Assembly (NCBI GenBank): GCA_024695285.1
Contig: JAILIM010000084.1
Location: 1 to 45,211 of the forward strand
DNA from: Bacteroidales bacterium
GTDB lineage: Bacteria > Bacteroidota > Bacteroidia > Bacteroidales > UBA932
Reading direction: 5' to 3'
DNA: 45,211 nucleotides
Position numbers and translations under genes: made by a program. The notes beneath the pieces are model-generated. The model was not told the DNA's origin, did not search any database, and saw nothing but the letters and a program-made list of their open reading frames with translations. Below are positions 17,786 to 26,484 of the stretch, piece by piece (within the stretch, counting starts at the first letter, position 1; the number at the start of each line of letters is the position of its first letter).

Positions 17786-18103
17786 CTACAGATCTTCGAA
17801 TTCCACGGATCCTTCGTCGGGCTCCCTCTGGGGGATGGTGCCGCCGAAGCAGGTGTCCTTGATGTAGGTTATCACTTCGTCAAGACCTTCGCGGAACTTC
17901 TCGAAGTCCTCTTTGTAGAGGAAGATCTTGTGCTTGTCGTACGTGAATGTACCGTCTGGGTTGTTGCGCCTCTTGCTCTCTGTGATGGTGAGGAAAAAGT
18001 CATTGCCTCCCTTCGTCGATTTCACATCGAAGAAATAGGTGCGCTTCCCGGCCCTTACGGGTTTGGAATACACGTCCTCGGAATTGTAATCGTCTCTGAC
18101 CAT
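17786..18103 (-). CDS. PUR-alpha-like DUF3276 protein
   Basis: This 105-residue protein matches the small Bacteroidota PUR-domain family that binds single-stranded DNA or RNA. Typical pieces are RTYFFDVKSTKGGNDFFLTI, followed by HKIFLYKEDFEKF. The C-terminus is acidic. It is the first gene of the DUF3276-amidohydrolase-PNP unit. A minus-strand TAATTTTG box lies at 18133-18140. Confidence 0.85.
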   Translation of the reverse strand: MVRDDYNSEDVYSKPVRAGKRTYFFDVKSTKGGNDFFLTITESKRRNNPDGTFTYDKHKIFLYKEDFEKFREGLDEVITYIKDTCFGGTIPQREPDEGSVEFEDL

Positions 18104-18132
18104 AACGATAAAAAAATTAATGTATAACTATG

Positions 18133-18170
18133 CAAAATTAGAATAATTTCTCAGATAACTATTATCTTTG
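18133..18170. promoter_or_regulatory. Divergent promoter boxes for DUF3276 (minus) and nusB (plus)
   Basis: TAATTTTG on the minus strand (18133-18140) and TATCTTTG on the plus strand (18163-18170) both fit TAnnTTTG. The region between is AT-rich. The nusB ATG lies 22 bases after its box. Upstream TTTG boxes are weak or absent. Confidence 0.55.
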
Positions 18171-18192
18171 CAGTAAAATTTTTTTGAAATCT

Positions 18193-19110
18193 ATGCTGAA
18201 CAGAAGAATCCTCCGGATCAAGGCCTTCAAAGTGGTCTATTCGCGTGTGGAAAATCCTGCGATGACCAAGGGCGACGCAGAGTACGAGCTCGAGAGCTCC
18301 TGCGAAGCGACGAGGGACCTCTACCTGCGCCTGCTTGCCCTGGCAGGCCCCCTGACCGACGAAGCCCTTTCCCGGATTGAGGCGGCCCGCTCCAAGTTCA
18401 ATCCTTCCGAAGAGGAGCAGAACCCCAACATGAAGTTCGTGCGCAACGAAATAGCCCCCCTGCTCGCTTCAGACCCCGATTTCACCAAACTGGTCAAGAA
18501 AAAGAAGATCACCTGGGAGAACGACGACGTCTTCCTGCGCCGCCTCTATGAATCTGTGCGCGGCAAGGACTACTTCAAGGCCTACCTAGATGCGCCCGGC
18601 CATTCGCTCGCCGAAGACGCGGCCCTGTTCTCCCGCATCTACGAAGAAGAATTCTCCGGCAACGCCGACCTTGAAGACATACTCGAAGACCTCTCCATCT
18701 ACTGGAACGACGAGCTTGAGTATGCCCTGCAGTGGTGCTGCCGCGCCATGGACCAGCTGGGCAAGGGCCGCCCCTGGACGCTCCCCGAGCTCTACATGAG
18801 CGAGATGCCCGGCGCCGAGGGCAAGGACAGCGACAAGGCCTTCGTCTACAACATCGTCCGCACCGCCATCCGCAACTTCGACGCCTACTACCGGCGGGTC
18901 TCCGAAGTCACCCCCAAGTGGGACACCAACCGCATCTGCGCAACCGACCTGGCCCTGATCATCTGCGGCCTGGCCGAAGCCGACGCGACCACCAACATCG
19001 ACTACCGCACCACCATCAACGAATACGTTGAAATCTCCAAATACTACAGCACGCCCGAAAGCCGTGCCTTCGTGAACGGAGTGCTTGACAAATTAATCAA
19101 TAAAAAATAA
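18193..19110 (+). CDS. nusB: Transcription antitermination factor NusB (long Bacteroidota form)
   Basis: NusB binds boxA RNA with S10 and keeps RNA polymerase processive in rRNA operons. At 305 residues the protein is about twice the E. coli length, as is usual in this phylum. The NusB fold is in the C-terminal half, with the RICATDLALIICGLAEAD and TTINEYVEISKYYSTPESRA segments and VNGVLDKL at the end. The ATG at 18193 (MLNRRILRIKAFKVVY) is preferred over an in-frame TTG at 18184. It leads nusB-yajC-ybbR-coaE-rimO. Confidence 0.88.
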   Translation: MLNRRILRIKAFKVVYSRVENPAMTKGDAEYELESSCEATRDLYLRLLALAGPLTDEALSRIEAARSKFNPSEEEQNPNMKFVRNEIAPLLASDPDFTKLVKKKKITWENDDVFLRRLYESVRGKDYFKAYLDAPGHSLAEDAALFSRIYEEEFSGNADLEDILEDLSIYWNDELEYALQWCCRAMDQLGKGRPWTLPELYMSEMPGAEGKDSDKAFVYNIVRTAIRNFDAYYRRVSEVTPKWDTNRICATDLALIICGLAEADATTNIDYRTTINEYVEISKYYSTPESRAFVNGVLDKLINKK

Positions 19111-19116
19111 AGCTTT

Positions 19117-19476
19117 ATGAATTTACTTTCTATCGTCCTCCAGGCCGCCCCCGCAGCCGGAGCAGCCGGCCAGCAAGGCGGCGGCTGGACCATGTGGATC
19201 ATGCTCATCCTCATCTTCGTGGTCATGTGGCTCTTTATGATCAGGCCCCAGCGCCAGCAGCAGAAAAAAATGGAGCAGTTCCGCAGCGGCCTCAAGAAAG
19301 GCGACAAGGTCGTCACCGCCGGCGGCATCTACGGCACCATCGCCGAGGTCAACCCCGACAGCAGGACCGTTCTCCTGAAGGTCGACGGCGACGTGAAGAT
19401 ACGCGTCGACAAGGCCTCCCTCCAGCAGGACTTCACGGAGAGCAGCGCTCCCCAGGCCCCCTCTGAAAACAAGTAA
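19117..19476 (+). CDS. yajC: Preprotein translocase subunit YajC
   Basis: YajC is a small membrane partner of SecDF. The 119-residue protein has a Gly/Ala-rich N-terminus, one span (MWIMLILIFVVMWLFMI), the RPQ...KKM turn and the soluble LKKGDKVVTAGGIYGTIAEV core. It starts 6 bases after nusB and ends 5 bases before ybbR. Confidence 0.93.
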   Translation: MNLLSIVLQAAPAAGAAGQQGGGWTMWIMLILIFVVMWLFMIRPQRQQQKKMEQFRSGLKKGDKVVTAGGIYGTIAEVNPDSRTVLLKVDGDVKIRVDKASLQQDFTESSAPQAPSENK

Positions 19477-19481
19477 GGCAC

Positions 19482-20411
19482 TTGAAGCGCTGGTCGCAAT
19501 TCCTCCTCTGCCTCCTGCTTTCGGCAAGCATCTGGCTGATCCACAACCTCTCGCAGGAATATGCGGGGGTTGTGAGTGTCTCCGTGCTGCCTGAAAGCAG
19601 CCTGAAGGGGCGTGCAAGCGTGGCCCGCGAATCCGTGACCGTCAGCGCCCGCTGCTCTGCCACCGGCTTCAAGCTCATACAGCTCAACCACCAGCAGAGG
19701 GACATCAAGGTGAAGATCCACGCCGAAGACCTGGTCAGCAGCGGGGACGACCGCTACACGGTGTCCGCCGTCGAGATGGCCAAGTACTCCTCCGAAATCT
19801 TCGGGGAGAGCGTGAAGCTGATCACATTCCTGAACCAGAGCTACACCTTCTCCTTCGCCGCAGAGAACTACAAGACCGTACCTATCCGCGCCGTCTTTTC
19901 TGCGACCTACAAGCCGCAGTACATGGCGGCCGGCCCCGTGGTGCTACACCCCGATTCCGTGACCGTTTATGGCAGCGAAGCCTCCCTTGCCTCGCTCGAC
20001 GCCGTGCTGACCAAGGACCTGAGTTTCAGTGACTTGTCCAAGAACGTCAACGGCGCCGTCCGCCTTATCCAGGCCCCGGGCGTGCGCATGTCCGAGACCG
20101 AAGTAGCCTGGTCGCTGGACGTGGTCCGCTACGTCGAACTGCGTTCGGAAGTGAAGATAGGCGCGCGCGGAGTGCCGCTCGGAACGGGCTTCTCCGTGTA
20201 CCCGTCCACGGCAACAGCAGTCTTCCGCTGCCAGTTCCCGGCCCGCAGCAATCCCGCCGAGACCTGCACCTTCTACGTCGACTACGAGGAATTCCAAAGT
20301 TCACTTACGGGCCGCTGCGTGCCGCACTGCGACAACATGCCGGCCTACGTCATCACCTGGCATCTGGAGCCCGAGGTGTTCGACTGTGTCGAAAGGGAGG
20401 AAGCGGAATGA
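19482..20411 (+). CDS. YbbR-domain (CdaR-like) membrane-anchored protein
   Basis: The 309-residue protein has an N-terminal membrane segment (FLLCLLLSASIWLIHNL) and then extracytoplasmic beta-rich repeats of the YbbR type, for example AAGPVVLHPDSVTVYGSEA. In Firmicutes YbbR/CdaR regulates a diadenylate cyclase; no cyclase gene is in this window. The only sensible start is TTG at 19482, right after yajC. It overlaps coaE by four bases (ATGA). Confidence 0.78.
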   Translation: MKRWSQFLLCLLLSASIWLIHNLSQEYAGVVSVSVLPESSLKGRASVARESVTVSARCSATGFKLIQLNHQQRDIKVKIHAEDLVSSGDDRYTVSAVEMAKYSSEIFGESVKLITFLNQSYTFSFAAENYKTVPIRAVFSATYKPQYMAAGPVVLHPDSVTVYGSEASLASLDAVLTKDLSFSDLSKNVNGAVRLIQAPGVRMSETEVAWSLDVVRYVELRSEVKIGARGVPLGTGFSVYPSTATAVFRCQFPARSNPAETCTFYVDYEEFQSSLTGRCVPHCDNMPAYVITWHLEPEVFDCVEREEAE

Positions 20412-21370
20412 CGACCGTACTCGTCACCGGGCCCATAGGCGGCGGCAAGTCCACCGTCTGCAAGCGCCTGGCCAGTAAAGGCTTACCGGTCTATGACTGC
20501 GATTCCCGCTGCAAGGCGCTCTACGACAGCGTGCCCGGCCTCAAATCCAGGATAGAGAAGCATCTGGGCATTCCTTTCGCCGAACTGCGCCGCATCTTCG
20601 AGGATGACGCCCTGCGCGAAAAGCTGGAGGCCCTGGTCTACCCACTCCTGGTTGAAGACCTGAAGGACTGGAAGTCACAGCAGGGCGCGCAGTTCGCCTT
20701 CGTGGAGTCCGCCATAGCCCTCGGTAAGCCGGCTTTCGATGGCCTCTACGACAAGGTGCTTCTGGTCACGGCCCCTGAGGCACTGCGCATGGAGCGCAAT
20801 CCGGAGGCCTCCCGCCGCGGCCGGCTGCAGCGTTTCGACGAATCGGCGGCCGACTGGATCATCCGCAACGACGGCTCCAAGGACGAGCTTATCGAACAGA
20901 CAGACAATTATTTACAATCAATAAAACAAGACAGCGAAATGAAAACCGATCTGGCCAAGATCCTGTCCGTCTCCGGACAGCACGGCCTCTATCTCTATGT
21001 GGCCCAGGCCCGCAACGGCGCCATCGCCGAGTCCCTCAGCGACAAGAAGCGCACGGCCTTCGACTCCCACAGCCGTATCTCAACCCTTTCCGACATAGCA
21101 ATCTACACCTCCGAGGGCGAAATGCGCCTCGCTGACGTGTTCACGGCAATGAAGAAGGCCGCCGACGAAGGCGCCGCGGTGCCCGGCTCCAAGGCCTCTT
21201 CCGATAAAATCAAGACTTTCTTCATCAAGGCCGTGCCCAACTACGACGAAGACCGTTTCTACGTGTCCCACATGAAGAAGGTCCTGGAGTGGTACGACGA
21301 GCTCTCCAAGTATGCATCTCTCGATTTCGTGACCGACGAGGAAAGGGAAGCGCAAGTTGAAGAGGCTTAA
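20408..21370 (+). CDS. coaE: Dephospho-CoA kinase fused to a DUF5606 domain
   Basis: Residues 1-177 are CoaE, which phosphorylates dephospho-CoA in the last step of CoA synthesis: P-loop GPIGGGKST, DCDSRCKALY, and a lid with RRGRLQRFDE. Residues 178-320 begin MKTDLAKILSVSGQHGLYLY and match DUF5606, a protein that in relatives is usually a separate gene just after coaE. Here the reading frame runs through without a stop (LQSIKQDSEMKTD). It is either a true fusion or the loss of the coaE stop; an internal start at the second Met (20939) could still make DUF5606 alone. RimO overlaps the 3' end by 14 bases. Confidence 0.82.
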   Translation: MTTVLVTGPIGGGKSTVCKRLASKGLPVYDCDSRCKALYDSVPGLKSRIEKHLGIPFAELRRIFEDDALREKLEALVYPLLVEDLKDWKSQQGAQFAFVESAIALGKPAFDGLYDKVLLVTAPEALRMERNPEASRRGRLQRFDESAADWIIRNDGSKDELIEQTDNYLQSIKQDSEMKTDLAKILSVSGQHGLYLYVAQARNGAIAESLSDKKRTAFDSHSRISTLSDIAIYTSEGEMRLADVFTAMKKAADEGAAVPGSKASSDKIKTFFIKAVPNYDEDRFYVSHMKKVLEWYDELSKYASLDFVTDEEREAQVEEA

Positions 21371-22637
21371 AGTCATCACCTTAGGCTGTTCCAAGAACAG
21401 CGTCGACACCGAACATCTGCTGGCGGCCCTGCCGGCAGATGATTTCACATTGTGCGAGGAGGCCCCTCTGGACTATCTGTTATACAACACCTGCGGCTTC
21501 ATAGGCGACGCCAAGGAAGAGTCCATACAGGCCGTTCTGGAGGGCGTGGAAGCCAAGAAAAGGGGAGAGGTGGAGAAGGTTGTGGTATTCGGCTGCCTGT
21601 CGCAGCGCTACGCCTCCGAAATGCCTTCCCTCATCCCCGAAGTGGACGCCTGGTTCGGTGCCCGTGACATGAATCCGTTGCTCAGGTACCTGGGCGCCCC
21701 GCCGTCACGCTTCATCGCCCGCAGGCAGGAGGCCCGCAGGGGCTATGCCTACCTCAAAATATCCGAAGGCTGCGACCGCCGCTGCTCCTACTGCGCCATC
21801 CCTTTCATCCGCGGCGCGCACAAGTCCGTGCCTATGGAGGACTTGGAAGAAGAGGCGCGCGGCCTCGTGGCTGAAGGCGTCAGCGAGCTCATACTGATAG
21901 CCCAGGACACCACTTTCTACGGCCTTGACCTATACGGCCGCCGCGCCCTTGCCGAACTCCTGCAGCGGCTATCGGCAATCGAGGGCGTGGAGCGTCTCAG
22001 GATACACTATTCATACCCCACCGACTTCCCTGAAGACGTGCTTGAGCAGATGGCTCATAATCCTAAGGTCTGCAAGTACTTGGACATCCCGCTCCAGCAC
22101 ATCAGCGACCCCGTTCTCAGCAACATGCACCGCCACATCGACTCCGCCGGGACGCGTGCGCTCATCGCCAAACTGCGCGAGCGCGTGCCTGGCGTCGTGC
22201 TCCGCACCACGATGATAGTCGGGCACCCCGGCGAGGGCGAAAAGGAGTTCGGCGAACTGCTCGATTTCGTGCGTGAAACCCGTTTCGAGCGGCTCGGCGC
22301 TTTCTGCTATTCCGAAGAGGAAGGCACCTGGGGCGCCGGCCACCTTGAAGACAGCATTCCGGAGGAAGTGAAACGTCGCCGGCTCGACGAGCTGATGACC
22401 CTCCAGGCCGGCATCTCGCTGGAATTCAACCAGTCCCGCGTCGGCTCGACGGAGCGCGTAATAGTTGACTCCGTGGTCGGCGGCTCGCTCGTCTGCCGCA
22501 GCTTCGCCGAAAGCCCCGAAGTGGATGGGGAAATAATTGTAAAAAACGCCGGCGGGAAGCCCGTCGGCGCGTATCTTGACGTCCGTATCACGGATGCCGA
22601 CGAGTATGACCTCGCCGGCGAAATCATCAACGGTTAG
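21357..22637 (+). CDS. rimO: Ribosomal protein S12 methylthiotransferase RimO
   Basis: RimO adds a methylthio group to an aspartate of S12 using two [4Fe-4S] clusters. The 426-residue protein has an N-terminal MTTase domain (TLGCSKNSVDTE, NTCGFIGDAKEES, FGCLSQRY), the radical-SAM site C-DRR-C-SY-C, and a C-terminal TRAM-like domain. The start is TTG at 21357, inside the end of coaE. The last 11 bases overlap the end of the convergent glpC. Confidence 0.93.
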   Translation: MKRLKVITLGCSKNSVDTEHLLAALPADDFTLCEEAPLDYLLYNTCGFIGDAKEESIQAVLEGVEAKKRGEVEKVVVFGCLSQRYASEMPSLIPEVDAWFGARDMNPLLRYLGAPPSRFIARRQEARRGYAYLKISEGCDRRCSYCAIPFIRGAHKSVPMEDLEEEARGLVAEGVSELILIAQDTTFYGLDLYGRRALAELLQRLSAIEGVERLRIHYSYPTDFPEDVLEQMAHNPKVCKYLDIPLQHISDPVLSNMHRHIDSAGTRALIAKLRERVPGVVLRTTMIVGHPGEGEKEFGELLDFVRETRFERLGAFCYSEEEGTWGAGHLEDSIPEEVKRRRLDELMTLQAGISLEFNQSRVGSTERVIVDSVVGGSLVCRSFAESPEVDGEIIVKNAGGKPVGAYLDVRITDADEYDLAGEIING

Positions 22638-23862
22638 CGGCTGCGGTCGCCTCGAGGTCGAGGGCCTCTGCAAGTATGCTGACCGGATTCTTTACGGGCA
22701 CTCCCGTTGACATCTCGATCTGCCATTTGCAGGTCTCGCACTCGCAGGCCACGAACTCCGGAGCCTGTGCGGCGATGTCGTCGAACAGCGGCTTGCCTAT
22801 CAGCTGGGAGTATTTGTAGTTCTCCTTCTTGAAGCCGTAGGTGCCGGCGATGCCGCAGCAGTTGCTTTCCAGTTCGGTCAGTTCCATGCCCGGAATCATC
22901 TTCAGGAGTTCGGTCGTGAAGATGCCGAGGCCGAGACGCTCCTGGTGGCAGGGGCAATGGTAGGCGGCGTGCGCCTTATATCCCTCTTTCCATACCGGCT
23001 TGACCTCCCCGGATGCAATGGCCTTGTAGAGGAACTGCTCCACCAGGCTGATGTGATCCTTCACCTTGGCGTTGTCAACTTTCAGCAACTCAGGATATTC
23101 CTCAATCAGCGTCATCGTGCAGGTAGTGGACACGGTCACTATTTCGCGCCCTTTTCCTACCGACTTTTCGAACTCTGCGATATTTATCTTGGCGTCGCGC
23201 GTGGCGGCGGGAATCATGCCGTTGGCAATCTTCGCCACTCCGCAGCAGCGCTCGTCCATCAGGTGCACCCCGTAGCCGAAGGCGTTCATGACGGCCACGA
23301 AGTCCTTGCCCAGCTGGGGATAGTTGAAGTTGGCGTAGCAGCCGTGGAAGTAGCTGATATGCTTTTTAAATGCGTCCTGCCTGTCGGCAGCGTTCTTTTT
23401 GAACCAGTGCACGAAGGTCTCGGAGGAATACTTGGGCATCGTGCGGTGCTTGTCGATGCCGAGAGTCAGGTCCATAAGGCCCTTGACGGGCTTGAGACCG
23501 AGCGACCAGTTCACCACGGGAGCGAAGGCGCCGGCGAGCGGGCCCATCTGGTCGGTGCTGGCGAGCATCATGTCGCGCAGCTTCGGGGCCTTCCGGCCAT
23601 ACTCGATACGGGCCTGCTGTATCAGGTCGGCGATGCGTACCCCTGAAGGACACGCCACCTCGCAGCGCTTGCAGTTGAGGCAGTATTTCAGCGAATCGTC
23701 GAAGAAAATGCCGTTCTTGAGGCGGTAGCGCTCGCCGTCGGGGCCGGAACGCTTTGGACCGCCGTAGGCCGGGTTGTTGGCCATGACCGGACACACGGTC
23801 TCGCATATCGAACACTTCTGGCACTGTTCGAAATTCTTTGCGCTTATATTTGTTTCCTGCAT
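22627..23862 (-). CDS. glpC: Anaerobic glycerol-3-phosphate dehydrogenase subunit C
   Basis: GlpC carries electrons from GlpAB to the membrane quinone. The 411-residue protein has two N-terminal [4Fe-4S] sites (CQKCSICETVCP, then CLNCKRCEVACP) and two CCG-type domains (CYANFNY with RCCGVAK; CPCHQ, NCCGIAGTYG, CETCKWQ). It follows glpB by 2 bases and has a perfect AGGAGG Shine-Dalgarno site, rare in this phylum. Its 3' end overlaps rimO. Confidence 0.9.
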   Translation of the reverse strand: MQETNISAKNFEQCQKCSICETVCPVMANNPAYGGPKRSGPDGERYRLKNGIFFDDSLKYCLNCKRCEVACPSGVRIADLIQQARIEYGRKAPKLRDMMLASTDQMGPLAGAFAPVVNWSLGLKPVKGLMDLTLGIDKHRTMPKYSSETFVHWFKKNAADRQDAFKKHISYFHGCYANFNYPQLGKDFVAVMNAFGYGVHLMDERCCGVAKIANGMIPAATRDAKINIAEFEKSVGKGREIVTVSTTCTMTLIEEYPELLKVDNAKVKDHISLVEQFLYKAIASGEVKPVWKEGYKAHAAYHCPCHQERLGLGIFTTELLKMIPGMELTELESNCCGIAGTYGFKKENYKYSQLIGKPLFDDIAAQAPEFVACECETCKWQIEMSTGVPVKNPVSILAEALDLEATAAANR

Positions 23863-23864
23863 AG

Positions 23865-24443
23865 CTATTTCCTCCTGATAATTTCGACTGCATCCAGAGC
23901 GCTCTTCTTAATGGCGGCAGTCGCGTCGCCCTGGGCGCTGGTAAGGCCTGCGAGCACTTCGCCGGCCGGCAGCAGGTTCTTGATAGGGGAGCCGTCCTTA
24001 AGGGCGCAGCCGCCTTCGGACTTCACTCCGAATTCGAGGAAGCGCTGGGGCGCGGCGAACGAGGGGTCGAACCATTTGCTGCGGTCCTCGTCATATTCCA
24101 CGTCCAGGCCGAACAGGGGCTCGTAGACCTTGTCCATGTCGGCCACTATACCTTTCGAAAAATACTTGCCCGTGGCGAGAATGAACCACCCGGCTTCCAG
24201 GGTCACGTCGCCCAGTTTTTCGGTGCAGACGCTTTTCACCCGCCCGCCTTCAATCTTTCCGCCCACCACGGTGTCGCCGGCGAGCAGGGTGCCGCCTGCG
24301 GCTTTGAAATCATGGCGCGGAGCTTCGTGGAGCGAGAGTCCCGTGGCCACAACGGCGCAGCGGAGGCCGGCGCGCTGAAGTTCCGTGGCCGCCGTCATTC
24401 CGGCAAGGCCGCCTCCTATCACAACAACGTCAAACTTCATCAT
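23865..24443 (-). CDS. glpB: Short GlpB-like flavoprotein subunit
   Basis: GlpB is the second flavin subunit of the anaerobic glycerol-3-phosphate dehydrogenase. This one has only 192 residues against about 420 in E. coli. The N-terminal FAD site (VVVIGGGLAGMTAATEL) is kept, and so is the C-terminal half (FILATGKYFSKGIV, EPLFGLDV, APQRFLEFGV, NLLPAGEVLAG). About 230 residues between them are missing, without a frameshift. The start is one of two adjacent ATGs (24443 or 24440), overlapping glpA by 11-14 bases. The glpA-glpB-glpC order supports the name. Confidence 0.78.
   Translation of the reverse strand: MMKFDVVVIGGGLAGMTAATELQRAGLRCAVVATGLSLHEAPRHDFKAAGGTLLAGDTVVGGKIEGGRVKSVCTEKLGDVTLEAGWFILATGKYFSKGIVADMDKVYEPLFGLDVEYDEDRSKWFDPSFAAPQRFLEFGVKSEGGCALKDGSPIKNLLPAGEVLAGLTSAQGDATAAIKKSALDAVEIIRRK
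23871..23876 (-). promoter_or_regulatory. Strong Shine-Dalgarno site for glpC
   Basis: The minus strand reads AGGAGG 8 bases before the glpC ATG. It lies inside the last codons of glpB. Most starts in this window have no such motif. Confidence 0.7.
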
Positions 24444-26058
24444 AGGAATAGGGTTTCTCGTATTTATAGACTCTTTGCATGAACTCCATTTCGCGGAGGG
24501 TGTCGCCCCAGCCCACGGCGCGCATGCCTTTCCAGCGCTCGTCCAGGTAGTCGGCGGCAAGTTTCGGGGCGAGCGACGGGTCGCCGAGTGCTTCGGCGAG
24601 GGCCTTGGCAGCCTTGCGTATGCAGAGCGTGCCCTGGCAGGTGCCCATACCCACGCGCGTGCGGCGGCGCAGGTCGCCGAGGTTGCGCACGCCAAGTTCG
24701 GCCACGGCATACTTTATTTCAGCGAGAGTCACGTTCTCGCACTCGCAGACCAGCTGCTTGTCGGCGTCGGTGTTGAAGCGGATCTTGCCCACAAGGTCGC
24801 CCTGACGGCCCGCGGCGCCTTTCTGGCCGGCGCTCGGCTTGCCTTCGAAGCGCTTGCTGACGGACTCGATGCGGCCGTCGGCGGAACCCGGCAGGGGAGT
24901 CTCAGCGGTCATGCAGGACTTGTTCACGCCAAGCTTGCGGCAGACCGCGTCCGTGGCGAGTTCGGCCATCAGGCGGTAGGTCATCAGCTTGCCGCCGGTG
25001 ATGCTCACGAATCCCTTCACGCCGTCGCGCGTCTCGTGGTCGAGGCACACGATGCCGCGGCTGATGCTGCGTCCGGTCGGGTCGCTGTCGTCGGCCACCA
25101 GCGGGCGCACTCCTGCATAGGCACGAAGAATGCGGGTGCTCGCCAGCGACGGGCAGAGAGCGCAGCCCTCACGAAGGAGCAGCCGCACCTCGTCGGGCGT
25201 GACCTCCATGTTGTCGCACTCCTCGAAAGGCACCTTCGTGGACGTGGTTCCGATCACGGTCACGGAATCGCCCGGCACCAGGATGTCGCCGTCCGCCGAC
25301 TTGCGGCAGCGGTTGATAACCACGTTGTTGACGCGGTGCCCGAAGACCAGCAGCGCGCCTTTTGCGGGGTACATGCCGATGTGCACGCCGGCTTTTTCGG
25401 CAACTCCGTGCCCCCAGATACCGGCGGCATTCACGGTCACGGGCGCCCTGTATTCGGACTCCTGTCCGCTGCGGGCGTCGCGGACGCGCACTCCCAGGAT
25501 GGTGTCGCCTTCGCGTATGAAATCGAGGAACTCGGTGTAGGGAAGTATCCTGGCTCCGTGCATGGCGGCGTCGGTCACGTTGGCGGCGCAGAGGCGGAAC
25601 GGGTCCACCGAGCCGTCCGGCACCACCACGGCCCCGATGAGGGACGGGTTCACGGAGGGCTCCATGGCAATGGCTTCGGCGGGGGAGATGGCGCGGGCTT
25701 CGATGCCCGCCTTGATGCATGCCTCTATGAACTTCTGCTGGTAGTCCAGCCCGAAGCCGGCGTCGGCATCCTCCGGGAGGGTAATGAAAAGGCCGCCCGT
25801 GTCTTCCACACAGTTGGCGGCTATCGATCGCAGGATTTTGTTCTCCCTTATGCATTCTTCGGCGGACTCGCTGTCCTTGACGGCGTAACGGGCGCCGGAG
25901 TGGAGCAGGCCGTGGTTGCGTCCCGTGGCTCCGGTGGCGATGTCGTGCCGTTCGATGAGCAGAACCTTGAGGCCGCGCATGGCGCAGTCGCGCGCAGTGC
26001 CCGCACCCGTGACGCCGCCTCCGATGATTATGACATCAAATTCGTTTTTGACTGGCAT
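24430..26058 (-). CDS. glpA: Anaerobic glycerol-3-phosphate dehydrogenase subunit A
   Basis: GlpA oxidises sn-glycerol-3-phosphate to dihydroxyacetone phosphate with FAD. The 542-residue protein has the N-terminal FAD motif (IIIGGGVTGAGTARDCA), a DAO domain ending with GVRPL and FVSITGGKLMTYR, and a C-terminal BFD-like [2Fe-2S] domain (CECENVTLAEIKYA; GMGTCQGTLC). The length fits the family. It lies 33 bases downstream of rnpB and leads glpABC. Confidence 0.92.
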   Translation of the reverse strand: MPVKNEFDVIIIGGGVTGAGTARDCAMRGLKVLLIERHDIATGATGRNHGLLHSGARYAVKDSESAEECIRENKILRSIAANCVEDTGGLFITLPEDADAGFGLDYQQKFIEACIKAGIEARAISPAEAIAMEPSVNPSLIGAVVVPDGSVDPFRLCAANVTDAAMHGARILPYTEFLDFIREGDTILGVRVRDARSGQESEYRAPVTVNAAGIWGHGVAEKAGVHIGMYPAKGALLVFGHRVNNVVINRCRKSADGDILVPGDSVTVIGTTSTKVPFEECDNMEVTPDEVRLLLREGCALCPSLASTRILRAYAGVRPLVADDSDPTGRSISRGIVCLDHETRDGVKGFVSITGGKLMTYRLMAELATDAVCRKLGVNKSCMTAETPLPGSADGRIESVSKRFEGKPSAGQKGAAGRQGDLVGKIRFNTDADKQLVCECENVTLAEIKYAVAELGVRNLGDLRRRTRVGMGTCQGTLCIRKAAKALAEALGDPSLAPKLAADYLDERWKGMRAVGWGDTLREMEFMQRVYKYEKPYSYDEV

Positions 26059-26091
26059 ATTATATTTCGTGTTACTCTTCGGTTTAAAAAA

Positions 26092-26406
26092 GGTGGAACC
26101 GTAAGCCGGTTTCTGTTGATTCTGCCATTTATCTTCGCAACCTACCCCCCGGCATCAGGCGGGCCGCCCTCGACTGCCGGTATACTTGGTCTTGCAGACC
26201 CTGGTGCCGTACCCGCAGGGCATCGCTGCACTGCGTCGTGAGCTCTTGCCTCACGTTTTCACCCTTGCATTTTTCAGTAGCTGAAAAATGCGGTTGTTTT
26301 CTGTTACGGCGGGCGTGAGGTTACCCCCACCTGCGCTTTCCGCAGCAAGGCGCCCTGTTCTGTCCGGACTTTCCTCAGCATTTCTGCCGCGGCAGACCGT
26401 TCCACC
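26092..26406 (-). ncRNA. rnpB: RNase P RNA (class A)
   Basis: This is the catalytic RNA that trims the 5' end of tRNA precursors. On the minus strand the P4 signature GAGGAAAGTCCGGACA occurs near the 5' end, followed by ACAGGG, and the 3' end carries ACAGAAACCGGCTTACGG. The ends GGTGGAAC and GTTCCACC pair as helix P1, and a T-run follows. A TATTTTTG box lies just upstream. The boundaries are set by the P1 helix. No protein gene is needed to explain this stretch. Confidence 0.93.
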
Positions 26407-26416
26407 TTTATTTGTA

Positions 26417-26424
26417 CAAAAATA
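26417..26424 (-). promoter_or_regulatory. Promoter -7 box of rnpB
   Basis: TATTTTTG on the minus strand lies 10 bases before the mature 5' end of the RNase P RNA, in an AT-rich gap (26407-26470) shared with the divergent LysR gene. Confidence 0.6.
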
Positions 26425-26458
26425 ACGAAAAATGTTTAGATAACGATTTTATTTTGGT

Positions 26459-26466
26459 ATTTTTGT
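26459..26466 (+). promoter_or_regulatory. Promoter -7 box of the LysR-type gene
   Basis: TATTTTTG fits TAnnTTTG and ends 18 bases before the ATG at 26485. Confidence 0.5.
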
Positions 26467-26484
26467 GCAAATGGCCCTTTGCGG

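Noticed and set aside
24385..26241. A 618-codon plus-strand open frame opposite glpA
   Set aside because: It lies antisense to glpA and crosses rnpB. Its translation is low-complexity His/Ala/Gly without any domain, a known effect of GC-rich codon use.
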